A stretch of 64,000 nucleotides of DNA from UBA10348 sp002469915 (GTDB lineage Bacteria > Bacteroidota > Rhodothermia > Rhodothermales > UBA10348): positions 257,959-321,958 of the forward strand of contig JAQWHM010000001.1 of assembly GCA_029249345.1 (NCBI GenBank), given 5' to 3'. The notes beneath the pieces were generated by a model. The model was not told the origin of the DNA. It searched no databases and worked only from the letters and a program-made list of their open reading frames with translations. A program made the translations under genes and the position numbers. This document shows positions 43,301 to 51,046 of this stretch, in pieces; position 1 is the first letter of the stretch; every line of letters starts with the position of its first letter.

Positions 43301-43685
43301 TTTGAGCACCGTAATAAACTCTGAAACCTGATTCGGTATTTTCTTCTGAAATCGCTAGAGATCTTGCCGTTGTTGAATTGGGAGTATCCAAAAGTCTCCA
43401 ATCTTTACCTCTTACAACTCGGATCCCCTCCTGTTCAGCAACAAAAACCCATCCTGACAACGACTCTTCAACCGACCATATTTGTGCCGAAACGTCATAG
43501 TCTTCTGGTGAAAAGTGAGTTATTCTCAAATCAGGAATTGTAGAGCTTGCAGGATCTCCTTCTGATATCTGAGATGATGCATGGGCCATGGTAGTCCCGT
43601 GAAATTGACAAATCACGAGAAAAAGCATAGGAACCGCATGAGCCACAAGAAGCTCTTTACAGATATTTGATAGGACTATTCGCAA
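40308..43685 (-). CDS. Two-component sensor histidine kinase with propeller (Reg_prop, Y_Y_Y) sensor
   Basis: An 1125-residue membrane kinase. After an N-terminal hydrophobic segment comes a large periplasmic part with propeller-type repeats (YISTLGSGVVFIDENMSV, YAKDGSVWIGFDSEGIARL), a Y_Y_Y domain near residues 760-820 (FRYLIEGKNTEWSSW, LREGNYTLVVQAKNEWG), one transmembrane helix (YFAYVVLIISLFL), a coiled coil, HisKA with His 894 (TTSHELRTPL) and an HATPase_c domain (NLIGNAVKFTSDGG, DTGIGI, GTGLGLAIT). There is no receiver or DNA-binding domain, unlike the hybrid form common in Bacteroidota, and no response regulator adjoins. Hand counts of three 60-base lines in the sensor part gave about 32-43% GC against about 52% in a line of aroC. 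The start (TTG at 43685) is uncertain. Confidence 0.88.
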   Translation of the reverse strand: MRIVLSNICKELLVAHAVPMLFLVICQFHGTTMAHASSQISEGDPASSTIPDLRITHFSPEDYDVSAQIWSVEESLSGWVFVAEQEGIRVVRGKDWRLLDTPNSTTARSLAISEENTESGFRVYYGAQSDFGYIHIKPDGSFAIHSLVNEKQLSDVLSSMGDVWGTHVVGPYVYFQSRQYIFRYDGLELKQWFSENGFHNSFSLNGKLYAREYGVGLKVLGQNGPSLVNGSEILADERIFGMTEHKSGRTLVWSDQLGLLTIDANENLSWEMDYPPELLEISKESRLYHIDRNELGQYVISTLGSGVVFIDENMSVTRTIGVETGLPNDVVNYVSYAKDGSVWIGFDSEGIARLSSDVALLRFGRDQGLKGNIYRIGLLGGKVGLATSEGLFIIDEWSERFNSNSKAFVNDASVKLARSVSDFEFVFDFLESDGMIFAASESDGLKYLHDHEFDVASSTSLPWKDCVFQNSGSDAEQNKMFSLGYSQYSGQVLVGMDNGIAEVEVEAGGACTIRKLNVDYTNYDVRSIVTTEEGILFATRYSGVFYYQYQNKSKKLEFGITKAADFEQIDKIPEGTVSLTKWKNDALIVSQKGIYRHTAEALEELTDIKSAFDDSYPRIFSAFTTESGIVTIVDSEKVSEFKSFRTNFFEPDKVPLALQFSKDAVASLFVGENEIIWFNDGSELVRYDPFYESLSSGKFTSHVSKATINSTGTILFSGTFSDSLGVLLDSQVPEFTPLLNYEDRNLSFDLSATDFANPEDTRFRYLIEGKNTEWSSWSIESSVSVLALREGNYTLVVQAKNEWGQISDDARYSFTILPPWYRTFWAYFAYVVLIISLFLSARKYISMRRANKAAQEQAKELEREREVVKKLQEANDRLIQANKLKDEFLATTSHELRTPLTAILGFTDVLKDEIPKDAEYREFLDIIGDSGSRLMETLNSLLDLAKLRAGIMEINLEPVDLYQLSMQVHLKFQESAVNKGLRLKVEKPESRTAVMADVHAIERILHNLIGNAVKFTSDGGVTITLQSVQDRVLLKVRDTGIGIESEFLPELFDAFIQESDGLSRSYEGTGLGLAITSGLVSLLDASISVESEKGVGSTFIVNLPVAEQIGHGRHRLMGMRPGVRS

Positions 43686-43861
43686 ATTCAGTTCTGAAGC
43701 TTGAGTTCAGGTTCTGTATCGTCTAATCACTTATGCACTTAATTTATTTTGAATCCGATGTCGTAATTCATGGTCATTCTCCGTTTCTCTCCCTGAAGAC
43801 ACTCAGCACAGAGCTGATTAATGAGCAACAAACCGCAAATCGCTCCGGAGAAAGAAGTAAA

Positions 43862-44011
43862 ATGAAAATCTTAAACGCATTTATCGTACTTATTGCGGCT
43901 ATTGCTTTAACAGGTTGCAGTCCAGACTCCTTAGTTGGATCTCAGTCAGACGACGACTTTGTTATGGTTACTGGGGATAGCCACAACGTTACTGGGGATA
44001 GCCACAATTAG
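43862..44011 (+). CDS. Tiny lipoprotein ending in a duplicated VTGDSHN motif
   Basis: A 49-residue lipoprotein: MKILNAFIVLIAAIALTGC gives a clear lipobox with Cys 19, followed by an acidic linker (SQSDDDF) and the tail VTGDSHN-VTGDSHN. The ATG at 43862 is supported by a purine-rich GGAGAAAGAAG upstream. The gene diverges from the sensor kinase (176 bases) and runs towards the repeat array behind ispG. I do not know the family. A mature chain of about 30 residues is too short for an enzyme; a marker, scaffold or signalling lipopeptide is conceivable. Confidence 0.7.
   Translation: MKILNAFIVLIAAIALTGCSPDSLVGSQSDDDFVMVTGDSHNVTGDSHN
43967..44008 (+). repeat. Perfect 21-base duplication at the 3' end of the lipoprotein gene
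   Basis: Two adjacent 21-base units, 43967-43987 and 43988-44008, differ only at the last base (AAC versus AAT). They code twice for VTGDSHN directly before the TAG stop. The near identity means a recent duplication. Confidence 0.95.
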
Positions 44012-44040
44012 AAGGAATAGCGTGTATTTGTTTACAGCAC

Positions 44041-44520
44041 TTTCGAGACGAAGACGGCGGGTTTTTCAGGGTGGCGGCTAGATGACCACCTACCACTCAT
44101 CGATGACAGCGAGATAGCCGTTACCACTCTTCAATTGCAGTCAAATGGTTGCTACTCTGGAATGGCAATGAGGATGATATCTCCTCAATGACGAAAATCA
44201 GGCCTTGAGGACAATTCCACATCAGGCGGAGTGATCGCCCATGCTATTACAATCGTGATAGCAATTGTAATAGTAATGAGAGGGACCGGTGCGGTCTTTA
44301 ACTGGTGATTAGACTGCAATCAGGATCGATGGCAGTTAAGTAGTTACCATCCTCATATGTAGCATGGCAAGCTTTCCACCAATCTGCCATGGCAGTCATC
44401 CAGTTACCATCCCCATATGTAGCATGGCGAGCTTTGCGCCGCTCTTCGATGGCGGCTAGCCAGGTACCACCTTCATGCGTAGCGTGGTTAGGCCTCTACC
44501 ACTCCTCGATGGCGGTGAGG
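44041..44520 (-). repeat. Decaying tandem-repeat array overlapping the ispG 3' end
   Basis: Three whole 60-base units start at 44329, 44389 and 44449, and a fourth begins at 44509 inside ispG. By hand count, units 1 and 2 match at 48 of 60 bases and units 2 and 3 at 39 of 60. On the minus strand, in the same frame as ispG and beyond its TAG, they code for 20-residue repeats of the form AIEERRKARHATYGDGNWMT. Further downstream (44041-44200), degraded copies of the motif recur in other frames: SSNHLTAIEEW-stop, GNGYLAVIDEW-stop and GGHLAATL. The array fills the gap between the tiny lipoprotein gene and ispG. Confidence 0.85.
44185..44319 (-). CDS. Possible 44-residue single-helix membrane protein
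   Basis: A short minus-strand frame from TTG 44319 to TGA 44185. It reads QSNHQLKTAPVPL, then a hydrophobic run ITITIAITIVIAWAI, then a polar tail TPPDVELSSRPDFRH. The layout (basic start, one helix, polar tail) is that of a real small membrane protein, but the start is weak and the sequence lies in the repeat array downstream of ispG, so chance cannot be excluded. Confidence 0.3.
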   Translation of the reverse strand: MQSNHQLKTAPVPLITITIAITIVIAWAITPPDVELSSRPDFRH

Positions 44521-45557
44521 ACGGCTGAGACTATTTCTGCTTCGGGGACGGTTCGTACGATTTCTCCCTTTTTGAACAAGTGTGCACGACCGCGACCTAA
44601 TGAAACGCCCAAGTCGGCACCTGCAGCTTCGCCCGGACCATTCACGGCACAACCCATCAACGCTACATTCAGGTCCTTTTCAAACTTCCGCTCCTTGATG
44701 GCCTGTTCGACCTCCTCAACGATGGTAAAAAGATTTCCCGTCAGTCTACCGCAAGTAGGACAGGCGATCACGTTGACGCCGGGTCTTCCCAATCGCAGTG
44801 ATTTCAGAATCTGGTGCCCAGCCTCGACCTCATGAACGGAGTCAGCCGCAAGAGAGACTCTAATGGTGTCCCCAATCCCCTGCGCCAAAAGACCTCCAAT
44901 TCCGATTGAACTCTTTATCGTCCCTGTATTCAACGAGCCCGACTCCGTAACTCCAAGATGCAGAGGAAAGTCAGTTCGTTCAGCCAATAATTTGTAGGCT
45001 TGAATCATGAAATACACGTCGGAGTGCTTCACCGAAATGATAAGATCCTCGAATCCGCTGGCTGCACAAATCTCAACGTGTCTCATCGCACTTTCATACA
45101 GTGCTTCAGGTTGAGGATATCCGTACTTATCCAAAATATCCTTTTCCAAAGAGCCAGAATTCACACCAATTCGAATGGGAATTCCTGCTTCTTTGGCCGC
45201 GACTAGAACCTCTGCTTCCCACTCCGGCTTCCCAATATTGCCTGGATTCAAACGAACCTTAGCAACATTGGCTTCAATGGCCTTCAGGGCATACTTATGA
45301 TTGAAGTGAATGTCTGCCACGATGGGCACGGGAGATCCTTCAACTATGGACTGTAAAGCTTCCGCGTCTTCCGGACGCGGAACAGCCACGCGCACAATAT
45401 CAGCACCAGCCTCTGCAAGCTTGGTAATCTCATTGAGCGACGTTTCAACATCATGAGTTTTGGATGTGGTCATGGACTGCACCGATATAGGCGCACCTCC
45501 ACCAACTTGCACATCGCCCACCATCACTTTGCGTGATTCTCTTCGAGGTCTGGTCAT
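44496..45557 (-). CDS. ispG: (E)-4-hydroxy-3-methylbut-2-enyl-diphosphate synthase
   Basis: A 353-residue [4Fe-4S] enzyme of the DXP isoprenoid pathway that makes HMBPP from ME-cPP. It starts RRESRKVMVGDVQVGGGAPISVQSM-like (substrate-binding VQSMT), and shows HFNHKYALKAIE, KVRLNPGNIG, GVNSGSLEKDIL, and the cluster ligands CPTCGR and GCAVNGPGEA. It is the short bacterial form without the central insertion. The protein ends AVLTAIEEW. These last residues match the start of the 20-residue unit repeated in the same frame downstream of the TAG, so the native C-terminus may have been reshaped by the repeat array. Confidence 0.97.
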   Translation of the reverse strand: MTRPRRESRKVMVGDVQVGGGAPISVQSMTTSKTHDVETSLNEITKLAEAGADIVRVAVPRPEDAEALQSIVEGSPVPIVADIHFNHKYALKAIEANVAKVRLNPGNIGKPEWEAEVLVAAKEAGIPIRIGVNSGSLEKDILDKYGYPQPEALYESAMRHVEICAASGFEDLIISVKHSDVYFMIQAYKLLAERTDFPLHLGVTESGSLNTGTIKSSIGIGGLLAQGIGDTIRVSLAADSVHEVEAGHQILKSLRLGRPGVNVIACPTCGRLTGNLFTIVEEVEQAIKERKFEKDLNVALMGCAVNGPGEAAGADLGVSLGRGRAHLFKKGEIVRTVPEAEIVSAVLTAIEEW

Positions 45558-45717
45558 GATTTGAGATCAGATATATAGTTAAAATCGAGTCCGTTTCGGT
45601 CAAACAGCATGAAGTCTCTTGTGTTGCATCGCGAAAGCGTCTTAATCAAGGCTTATCAATGATTAAAGATCAAAGAGAACTAGGAGAACCACAATCGTTA
45701 ATCGCGACGAAAATAAA

Positions 45718-46665
45718 TCAATCGGATTCACTCTCCCTTAGAAGAACTTCTTTCTCTTTCCTCGTCAGCGATTCGTACCCGCTGGCACTGATTTTGTCGA
45801 GAATACGGTCTACCTCTGCCTTGGTCTCATTCATACGTTTCCCTCTTCCGACATCCATGGGGTAGATCTGGGCCGTTTGTTTTGGTTCTGGTCTTGGAGA
45901 TGCGCCTTTTTTCTTTGCGGCTAGTCTCTCTTCCATCCTTTGGAGAATGGAAGGTGATGTTGAGCTTTGGCTAAACCGAGCGGAAGACGTGCTTCGGTTG
46001 AACAAAGCATCTGCCCACGGTGCCGGATTTCCACCGTTCAGCGCAACGCGACCCGCAATGAGGCCGGCAACTACGCCACCCAGATGGGCAGAAACTGACG
46101 TCCCACCCCCTGAAATAAATAAAATATCGAGAGCAATAAACCCAATCACGACGTGAATGAGTCTCACGACCCCGATGAACATGAGTCCAATACGTTGTTG
46201 AGGATGATGAATGGCTACTGCTGTCATAATAGCTAGGACGGCGCCGGAGGCTCCGTGCACAATAGCCGTAAACATCTCCATACCTGGAAGCAGAGCGCCT
46301 AGGAGTACGGTGAGCAGTGCCCCGCCGACGGCGCCGTACACATAGATACCGAATAGTCTGCCAGGACCATACATCCGCTCATAGTCACGACCAATCCAGA
46401 CCATCCACATCATATTGAACAGAATATGCAGCAGACCTCCCATGCCTCCTGATAGATGCAGGAAGGAATAGGTCAGTAGCTGCCATGGCTCAAAAAGAAT
46501 ACCGGGAATGGCCGGATTCAATGCTAGATGCAGATACACGAAGAACTCCGTGACCTCAGGGTGTACAAAAACTACCCTCCACAAGAGGTATACAACCACA
46601 TTGATGGTCAGCAAGAGCCGAATGGCACGGGGCTGAGCTTGATACCACAGTTGGAACTGACTCAA
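45718..46665 (-). CDS. Rhomboid-family intramembrane serine protease with C-terminal extension
   Basis: A 315-residue six-helix rhomboid: the catalytic Ser 140 lies in VHGASGAVLAIM and His 194 in VSAHLGGVVAG; the helix-2 pattern SFLHLSGGMGGLLHILFNMMWMV is typical. A hydrophilic tail of about 100 residues follows, ending with MNETKAEVDRILDKISASG and YESLTRKEKEVLL, a helical C-terminal domain found behind rhomboids in Bacteroidota-type genomes. It cleaves transmembrane substrates; those are unknown. The second rhomboid gene lies 35 bases upstream on the same strand, so they form an operon. Confidence 0.9.
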   Translation of the reverse strand: MSQFQLWYQAQPRAIRLLLTINVVVYLLWRVVFVHPEVTEFFVYLHLALNPAIPGILFEPWQLLTYSFLHLSGGMGGLLHILFNMMWMVWIGRDYERMYGPGRLFGIYVYGAVGGALLTVLLGALLPGMEMFTAIVHGASGAVLAIMTAVAIHHPQQRIGLMFIGVVRLIHVVIGFIALDILFISGGGTSVSAHLGGVVAGLIAGRVALNGGNPAPWADALFNRSTSSARFSQSSTSPSILQRMEERLAAKKKGASPRPEPKQTAQIYPMDVGRGKRMNETKAEVDRILDKISASGYESLTRKEKEVLLRESESD

Positions 46666-46700
46666 GATATTAACCAGCTAATTCTATCATGGGCAGGCTA

Positions 46701-47357
46701 TCACCAATACATTCTGCGCTCGGGCTTCCAAGGAAGCTTTCCACGCCAAAATTGAATCAAGAGAAAGCCGAAAAGCATCCCGCCAAGGTGGGCAAAATGG
46801 GCTACTGTACTCGATCCCGTCACGCCGCCAAACAGTTCAATCAGACCGTAGCCAATGACAAACCACTTCGCTTTGACGGGAAAAAGGAAATACAAGTAAA
46901 TAGGCTGGTCTGGAAACATCATTCCAAATGCCAACAATAGGCCAAAAACTCCGCCAGATGCCCCGATGGTCGGATACCAACCCGCACCTGTCGAAGCTAC
47001 AATCAACTGAAGCATAGCTGCTCCAATTACGCAAACAAAATAAAAGACGGTAAAGCGTTGCGATCCCCACGTGTTTTCAATCTGAACGCCAAACATCCAC
47101 AAGGCAAACATATTGAAGAGGAGATGGGTAAAATTGCCGTGCAGAAACGAGTAAGAAATCAGCTGCCATGGCCAAAATTGACCGAGCGGAATCGGTGCGT
47201 CACCAATAGGCCACAAGCCCATCCAGTAGATCAACGTCTGGTTGGTTTCCGAGACGATCTGGGCCATGAAAAAGAGCCCATTCAGAATCAAGAGATTCTT
47301 GATTACCGGTGGGAAGACCGAAAAGCGGGTCGGAGGTTGATAGGAGCCTTGATTCAT
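46701..47357 (-). CDS. Rhomboid-family intramembrane serine protease
   Basis: A 218-residue rhomboid with the helix-2 signature SFLHGNFTHLLFNMFALWMFG, catalytic Ser 134 in TIGASGGVFGL and His 190 in HFAHLGGMLFG. It has no extra domain beyond a short basic tail. The ATG at 47357 (MNQGSYQPP) is preferred; an upstream in-frame start at 47396 would add a Cys- and Arg-containing leader of 13 residues. Tandem rhomboids of the long and short type are a recurrent pair in this part of the tree. Confidence 0.9.
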   Translation of the reverse strand: MNQGSYQPPTRFSVFPPVIKNLLILNGLFFMAQIVSETNQTLIYWMGLWPIGDAPIPLGQFWPWQLISYSFLHGNFTHLLFNMFALWMFGVQIENTWGSQRFTVFYFVCVIGAAMLQLIVASTGAGWYPTIGASGGVFGLLLAFGMMFPDQPIYLYFLFPVKAKWFVIGYGLIELFGGVTGSSTVAHFAHLGGMLFGFLLIQFWRGKLPWKPERRMYW

Positions 47358-47541
47358 ACAAATAAAAGCGATGAGACGGGTTCTGGGCGCGTGCAAATAC
47401 CGGCATCCGACCGATTAGTTCTCTTCTCATTTACAGAAGACCCGGGAGAAAATTTAAAACAGATTCCACCTTTTTTACAGTGAAAGCAATAGGGATTGTT
47501 ATGTCAGTTGCTAGATTCCATCAGACCACACCGCGAAAAAG

Positions 47542-50232
47542 GTGAAACCTGCCGTAAAGACATTTGGGGATTCCTTAGTCGACACGCAAGAAGTATCGGA
47601 CGGGTCTTCGTCTCCTACGGACGAGATCTATGGTGCACACGCGCCACGTTCCTTGTTGCTTGTCGAAGAAGTGCGAGCCTGGCCTCAGTGGGGCCAAGTT
47701 TCTCGCTGGACATCCCCTGCAAACAACTGGAAGCCGATTCCAAGAAAATCAGCTTCTATTTCAGTTACGAAACGTGCAGGTTTTGTGAGGGAAAAAAACG
47801 TCATTCCCACATTTCATCCCATTCATGTCCCGCGCCTGGAGAACCCGACGACGGCGCAGCATGTGGAGGGCCGTCGATCCGGCGCATACACGTCCGGAGA
47901 TGGCGCGTCCGTACCGGTTTCATTACAGCCACAGTTCGTCTTTGAGCCGCTCCACAACTGGGTTCATCCTGACCCGGAATCCATATCCGCGCCACTCAAC
48001 GTTCCGTCTTCCTCGAAAAAGTCCAACGTATTGCGAAGGCTTGCCCTTCTAACTACGGTCATGATCATCGCAGGTACGATTGGTATCGTTCAATACGTTC
48101 TAGAGCAGCGTAATTCGCTGCCTCTTCTGCCCGATAATCCAGGTGCTTTACTCTCTCAGACTTCCACGATACTGGCCGCTGACGGTAGCGAGCTCGGATC
48201 TGTTTTTGGAGAGCGACGCACATCAATCACTTCGGCAGAAATGGGCTCTCTGGTCTTGAAAACCCTATTGGCAGCTGAAGATCATCGTTACATGGAGCAT
48301 AATGGGGTTGATTACAAGCGAATTGCCGGCGCTGCGTGGAAGACTCTTCAGGGAGATCCAGAGGGTGCTTCAACTATCCCGATGCAGCTCGCCAGAAATA
48401 TTTTCTCGGAGGTTCGAGCCCCAAGAATGGCGGACCGAAAAGTCAGAGAGTTGCTAATGGCTAGACGCATTTCTGAACGGTATCCGAAGGAAGTCACCTT
48501 GGAGTGGTACTTAAACACGGTGGCTTTCGGGCATAACAGTTTTGGAATTGAAGCCGCAGCCCAACGTTTCTTTTCCCAAAAAGCATCTGATCTCGAATTA
48601 CACCAAGCGGCCTTATTGATTGGCCTACTGAAGGGTCCCTCCCGATATGAACCCTTTCGTAATGCTACACTCGCCAAACAGCGTCGAAATGTGGTGATCA
48701 CGAGAATGCAAGATCTCGAAATGATCTCTGCATCTGCGGCCCTAGATGCAAAGAGTAGACCCCTCGGGTTAAAACCGTCCATTTATGACCCTGCAGAGTC
48801 CATTGCTCCTCAATATGTCAATTATGTCCGAAGAGAAGCCGAGAAATGGGCGACGGAGAATGGGTACAACCTAAAAGAAGATGGACTGACGATTCACACT
48901 ACCCTAGATCCTGAACTTCAGAAGATGGCTACGCTCGCCGTCGCCCGTCAGACCCAGGAACTGCAAAACATCATCACCAGAGAATTTGGCACCTCCGGAT
49001 CATCAGTCAATGGACGATTCTGGCGCTCCCGAAAATCTATTGAAGATGACTTGCTTCGCAAGACCGAGCCGTATCGCGTTCTAGCTAAACAAGGCCAGAC
49101 GGATTACAACATTCTATTGGCGCTTCGAACAGATAACCAGTTTGTGTCAGAGGTTCGTCAGAGCGCAACCCAGCTGGAAGCAGGCTTTGTAGCCATTGAC
49201 CCACGATCTGGTCAAGTGAAAGCCTGGGTAGGCGGTCGGGATTTCAGAAAAGACCAATTCGATAAAGTAGCATCTGCCCGTCGGCAGCCCGGCTCCATTT
49301 TCAAACCCTTTGTTTATGCGGTGGCTCTCGAGCGCGGGTTCTCACCTCATTACATGGTCGAAGATCAACTCAAGACCTTTTCGACGAATGCACGTGGCGA
49401 AAGATGGAGGCCAACCAACTCAGGCGGCGGGGCCAGTGGCCGGTTGGTATCTCTTCGTCAAGGTTTAGCCTGGTCTAAAAACACCGTTTCAGCACACTTA
49501 ATAAGTAGAGTTGGTGCAAAGCGCGTCGTTGATCTTGCAAAAAAAATGGGCGTTTCGTCTCCTATGAAGCCAGTTCCGTCTATCGCACTGGGCACAAGCG
49601 AGACTACATTGCTCGAAATGGTCAGCTCCTACGCAACCTTTGCTGATTATGGAAAGAGAAAAAACGTGTCCGTTATTACATCGATTCTAGATCGCGAAGG
49701 CAACGTAGTTGGTACTTTCCCATCCAGTCCAACCCGGGCTCTAAGTAGCAAAACCTCATACACGATAATTGACATGCTTCGGCAGGTAGTTGATGGAGGT
49801 ACGGGTAGTTTCATGCGCAGTAAATTCGGAATTCGGGGCGATCTGGCCGGCAAAACGGGTACGACTCAGAATAATGCAGATGGGTGGTTTGTGCTCATGC
49901 ATCCCGATCTCGTGACTGGAGCATGGGTTGGATTTAACGACCAACGCATTGCATTTCAATCGAACTACTGGGGACAGGGCGGACACAATGCGCTACTGCT
50001 CGTAGGTGATTTTATGAAGCAGGCTACAAGCGGACCGGGGCCGTATTTGAAAAGAAGCCGATTCTCGGCGCCAGAGGGATATGTGTACCCGAAGAAACCA
50101 GTATATTCTAGACCTGTACCTAGGGAGAAGGGTGAAGTTGATTCATCCATTCCTGAAATACCCCCATCGAGGATGTCCCCTCGCCAATCGGTGCCTCTTC
50201 CCATTCAATCGTTCAGCTCAAACGGACAGTGA
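47542..50232 (+). CDS. Class A penicillin-binding protein (PBP1A-like)
   Basis: An 896-residue bifunctional peptidoglycan synthase. A long cytoplasmic N-terminus of about 170 residues, Ser/Pro-rich and without recognised domain, precedes one transmembrane helix (LALLTTVMIIAGTIGIVQYVL). The GT51 transglycosylase domain has catalytic Glu 246 in AAEDHRYMEHNG, GASTIPMQLARN and RKVRELLMARRISERY; its second motif differs from the usual GGSTITQQ. The transpeptidase domain has Ser 585 in RQPGSIFKPF, the SKNT motif and AGKTGTTQNN. The GTG at 47542 is the only in-frame start that keeps the whole frame; the true start may be later. Its stop overlaps the LpxH-like gene (GTGA). Confidence 0.92.
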   Translation: MKPAVKTFGDSLVDTQEVSDGSSSPTDEIYGAHAPRSLLLVEEVRAWPQWGQVSRWTSPANNWKPIPRKSASISVTKRAGFVREKNVIPTFHPIHVPRLENPTTAQHVEGRRSGAYTSGDGASVPVSLQPQFVFEPLHNWVHPDPESISAPLNVPSSSKKSNVLRRLALLTTVMIIAGTIGIVQYVLEQRNSLPLLPDNPGALLSQTSTILAADGSELGSVFGERRTSITSAEMGSLVLKTLLAAEDHRYMEHNGVDYKRIAGAAWKTLQGDPEGASTIPMQLARNIFSEVRAPRMADRKVRELLMARRISERYPKEVTLEWYLNTVAFGHNSFGIEAAAQRFFSQKASDLELHQAALLIGLLKGPSRYEPFRNATLAKQRRNVVITRMQDLEMISASAALDAKSRPLGLKPSIYDPAESIAPQYVNYVRREAEKWATENGYNLKEDGLTIHTTLDPELQKMATLAVARQTQELQNIITREFGTSGSSVNGRFWRSRKSIEDDLLRKTEPYRVLAKQGQTDYNILLALRTDNQFVSEVRQSATQLEAGFVAIDPRSGQVKAWVGGRDFRKDQFDKVASARRQPGSIFKPFVYAVALERGFSPHYMVEDQLKTFSTNARGERWRPTNSGGGASGRLVSLRQGLAWSKNTVSAHLISRVGAKRVVDLAKKMGVSSPMKPVPSIALGTSETTLLEMVSSYATFADYGKRKNVSVITSILDREGNVVGTFPSSPTRALSSKTSYTIIDMLRQVVDGGTGSFMRSKFGIRGDLAGKTGTTQNNADGWFVLMHPDLVTGAWVGFNDQRIAFQSNYWGQGGHNALLLVGDFMKQATSGPGPYLKRSRFSAPEGYVYPKKPVYSRPVPREKGEVDSSIPEIPPSRMSPRQSVPLPIQSFSSNGQ

Positions 50233-51011
50233 TTCTACTCGTATCCGATCTGCATCTAGGGAAAGATCCTGCAACGGATCAGGCTAGCTTAAGCGACTTA
50301 CAAACCTGTATCGATTCGTTTTCGCCCGAACTCGAGCATGTGGTATTCTTGGGAGACACGTTTGACGCTTTTATTGAGTATCCCGGTAGAATTCCCAGAA
50401 ATGTACACCTCTGGACCGATATGGCACTCAATCTACAGGAGTCGGGCCTGAGGGTAAGCTATTATCAGGGAAATCATGACCGTTGGCACTCCTCTCATAT
50501 AGAAAATACGTTGGGCATTCCAGTTCATCGAACCTCTACGGTCGATTCTCATGGGGGTAACCAAATATGGCTGGAGCACGGAGATCGATCCGTTTCAAAT
50601 TCGTGGCCAACACGCTGGGGGCGAATCATTTCGGATCACCGACTCACCTTTCATCTCTACACGCTTGGATTACCATTTGGCCTAGGGCATCGACTAGCCG
50701 CATGGGTTTCTCGGAGGTTTTCCAATTCGGATCCGGACCCTGAGACGGCCAAACAAATGCATGATCATGCGCTATCCGTCTTGAAGTCGCACCGAGCACA
50801 TCTTGTGGTTATGGGGCATTGCCACCAAGCGTCCTTAACTCATTCACCGGATGGCGTCTATGCCAATACAGGCGACTGGTATCAAAGCCGAACGTTTTTA
50901 ACGGTTTCAGACCGTATTTCACTGCTCAAATGGACAAATACAGGGTCCAATTTGATTTTGGAAGTAGATTTTTCCTCCAGAGACAACATTTCTGGCAGTT
51001 CTGACGTTTGA
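50229..51011 (+). CDS. LpxH-like metallophosphoesterase
   Basis: A 260-residue calcineurin-fold phosphoesterase with all five metal motifs: VSDLHLG (Asp 7, His 9), LGDTFDAF (Asp 43), GNHDRW, the LEHGD His, and MGHCHQASL. The HGDR and GHCHQ layout fits UDP-2,3-diacylglucosamine pyrophosphatase (lipid A synthesis) and its relatives; LpxH function itself is inferred. It starts with a GTG overlapping the PBP stop and ends four bases into the frame of the second PBP, so three genes are translated as a tightly coupled unit. Confidence 0.85.
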   Translation: MILLVSDLHLGKDPATDQASLSDLQTCIDSFSPELEHVVFLGDTFDAFIEYPGRIPRNVHLWTDMALNLQESGLRVSYYQGNHDRWHSSHIENTLGIPVHRTSTVDSHGGNQIWLEHGDRSVSNSWPTRWGRIISDHRLTFHLYTLGLPFGLGHRLAAWVSRRFSNSDPDPETAKQMHDHALSVLKSHRAHLVVMGHCHQASLTHSPDGVYANTGDWYQSRTFLTVSDRISLLKWTNTGSNLILEVDFSSRDNISGSSDV

Positions 51012-51046
51012 GCAATAGGAAAAAACCCAGTAGCCCGAAGGTCCTA

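Noticed and set aside
44329..44520. The regular 60-base units considered as a CRISPR array
   Set aside because: There are no unique spacers between conserved repeats; whole units are diverged copies, and no cas gene is near.
35588..44520. A shared Gly-Asp-Gly/Ser theme in the SGDGQ protein, the VTGDSHN lipoprotein and the GDGN repeat array as one system
   Set aside because: The shared element is only three or four residues, the contexts differ and the loci are 8 kb apart; coincidence is the safer reading.
44389..44835. A 148-codon plus-strand frame across the repeat array and antisense to ispG
   Set aside because: It is the complement of a well-supported ispG and of the repeat units; it has no independent coding signal.
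47496..48052. A possible frameshift in the unusual N-terminus of the first PBP, since other frames are also open there
   Set aside because: None of the alternative frames resembles a PBP or other known protein, and the chosen frame joins smoothly to the transmembrane helix.
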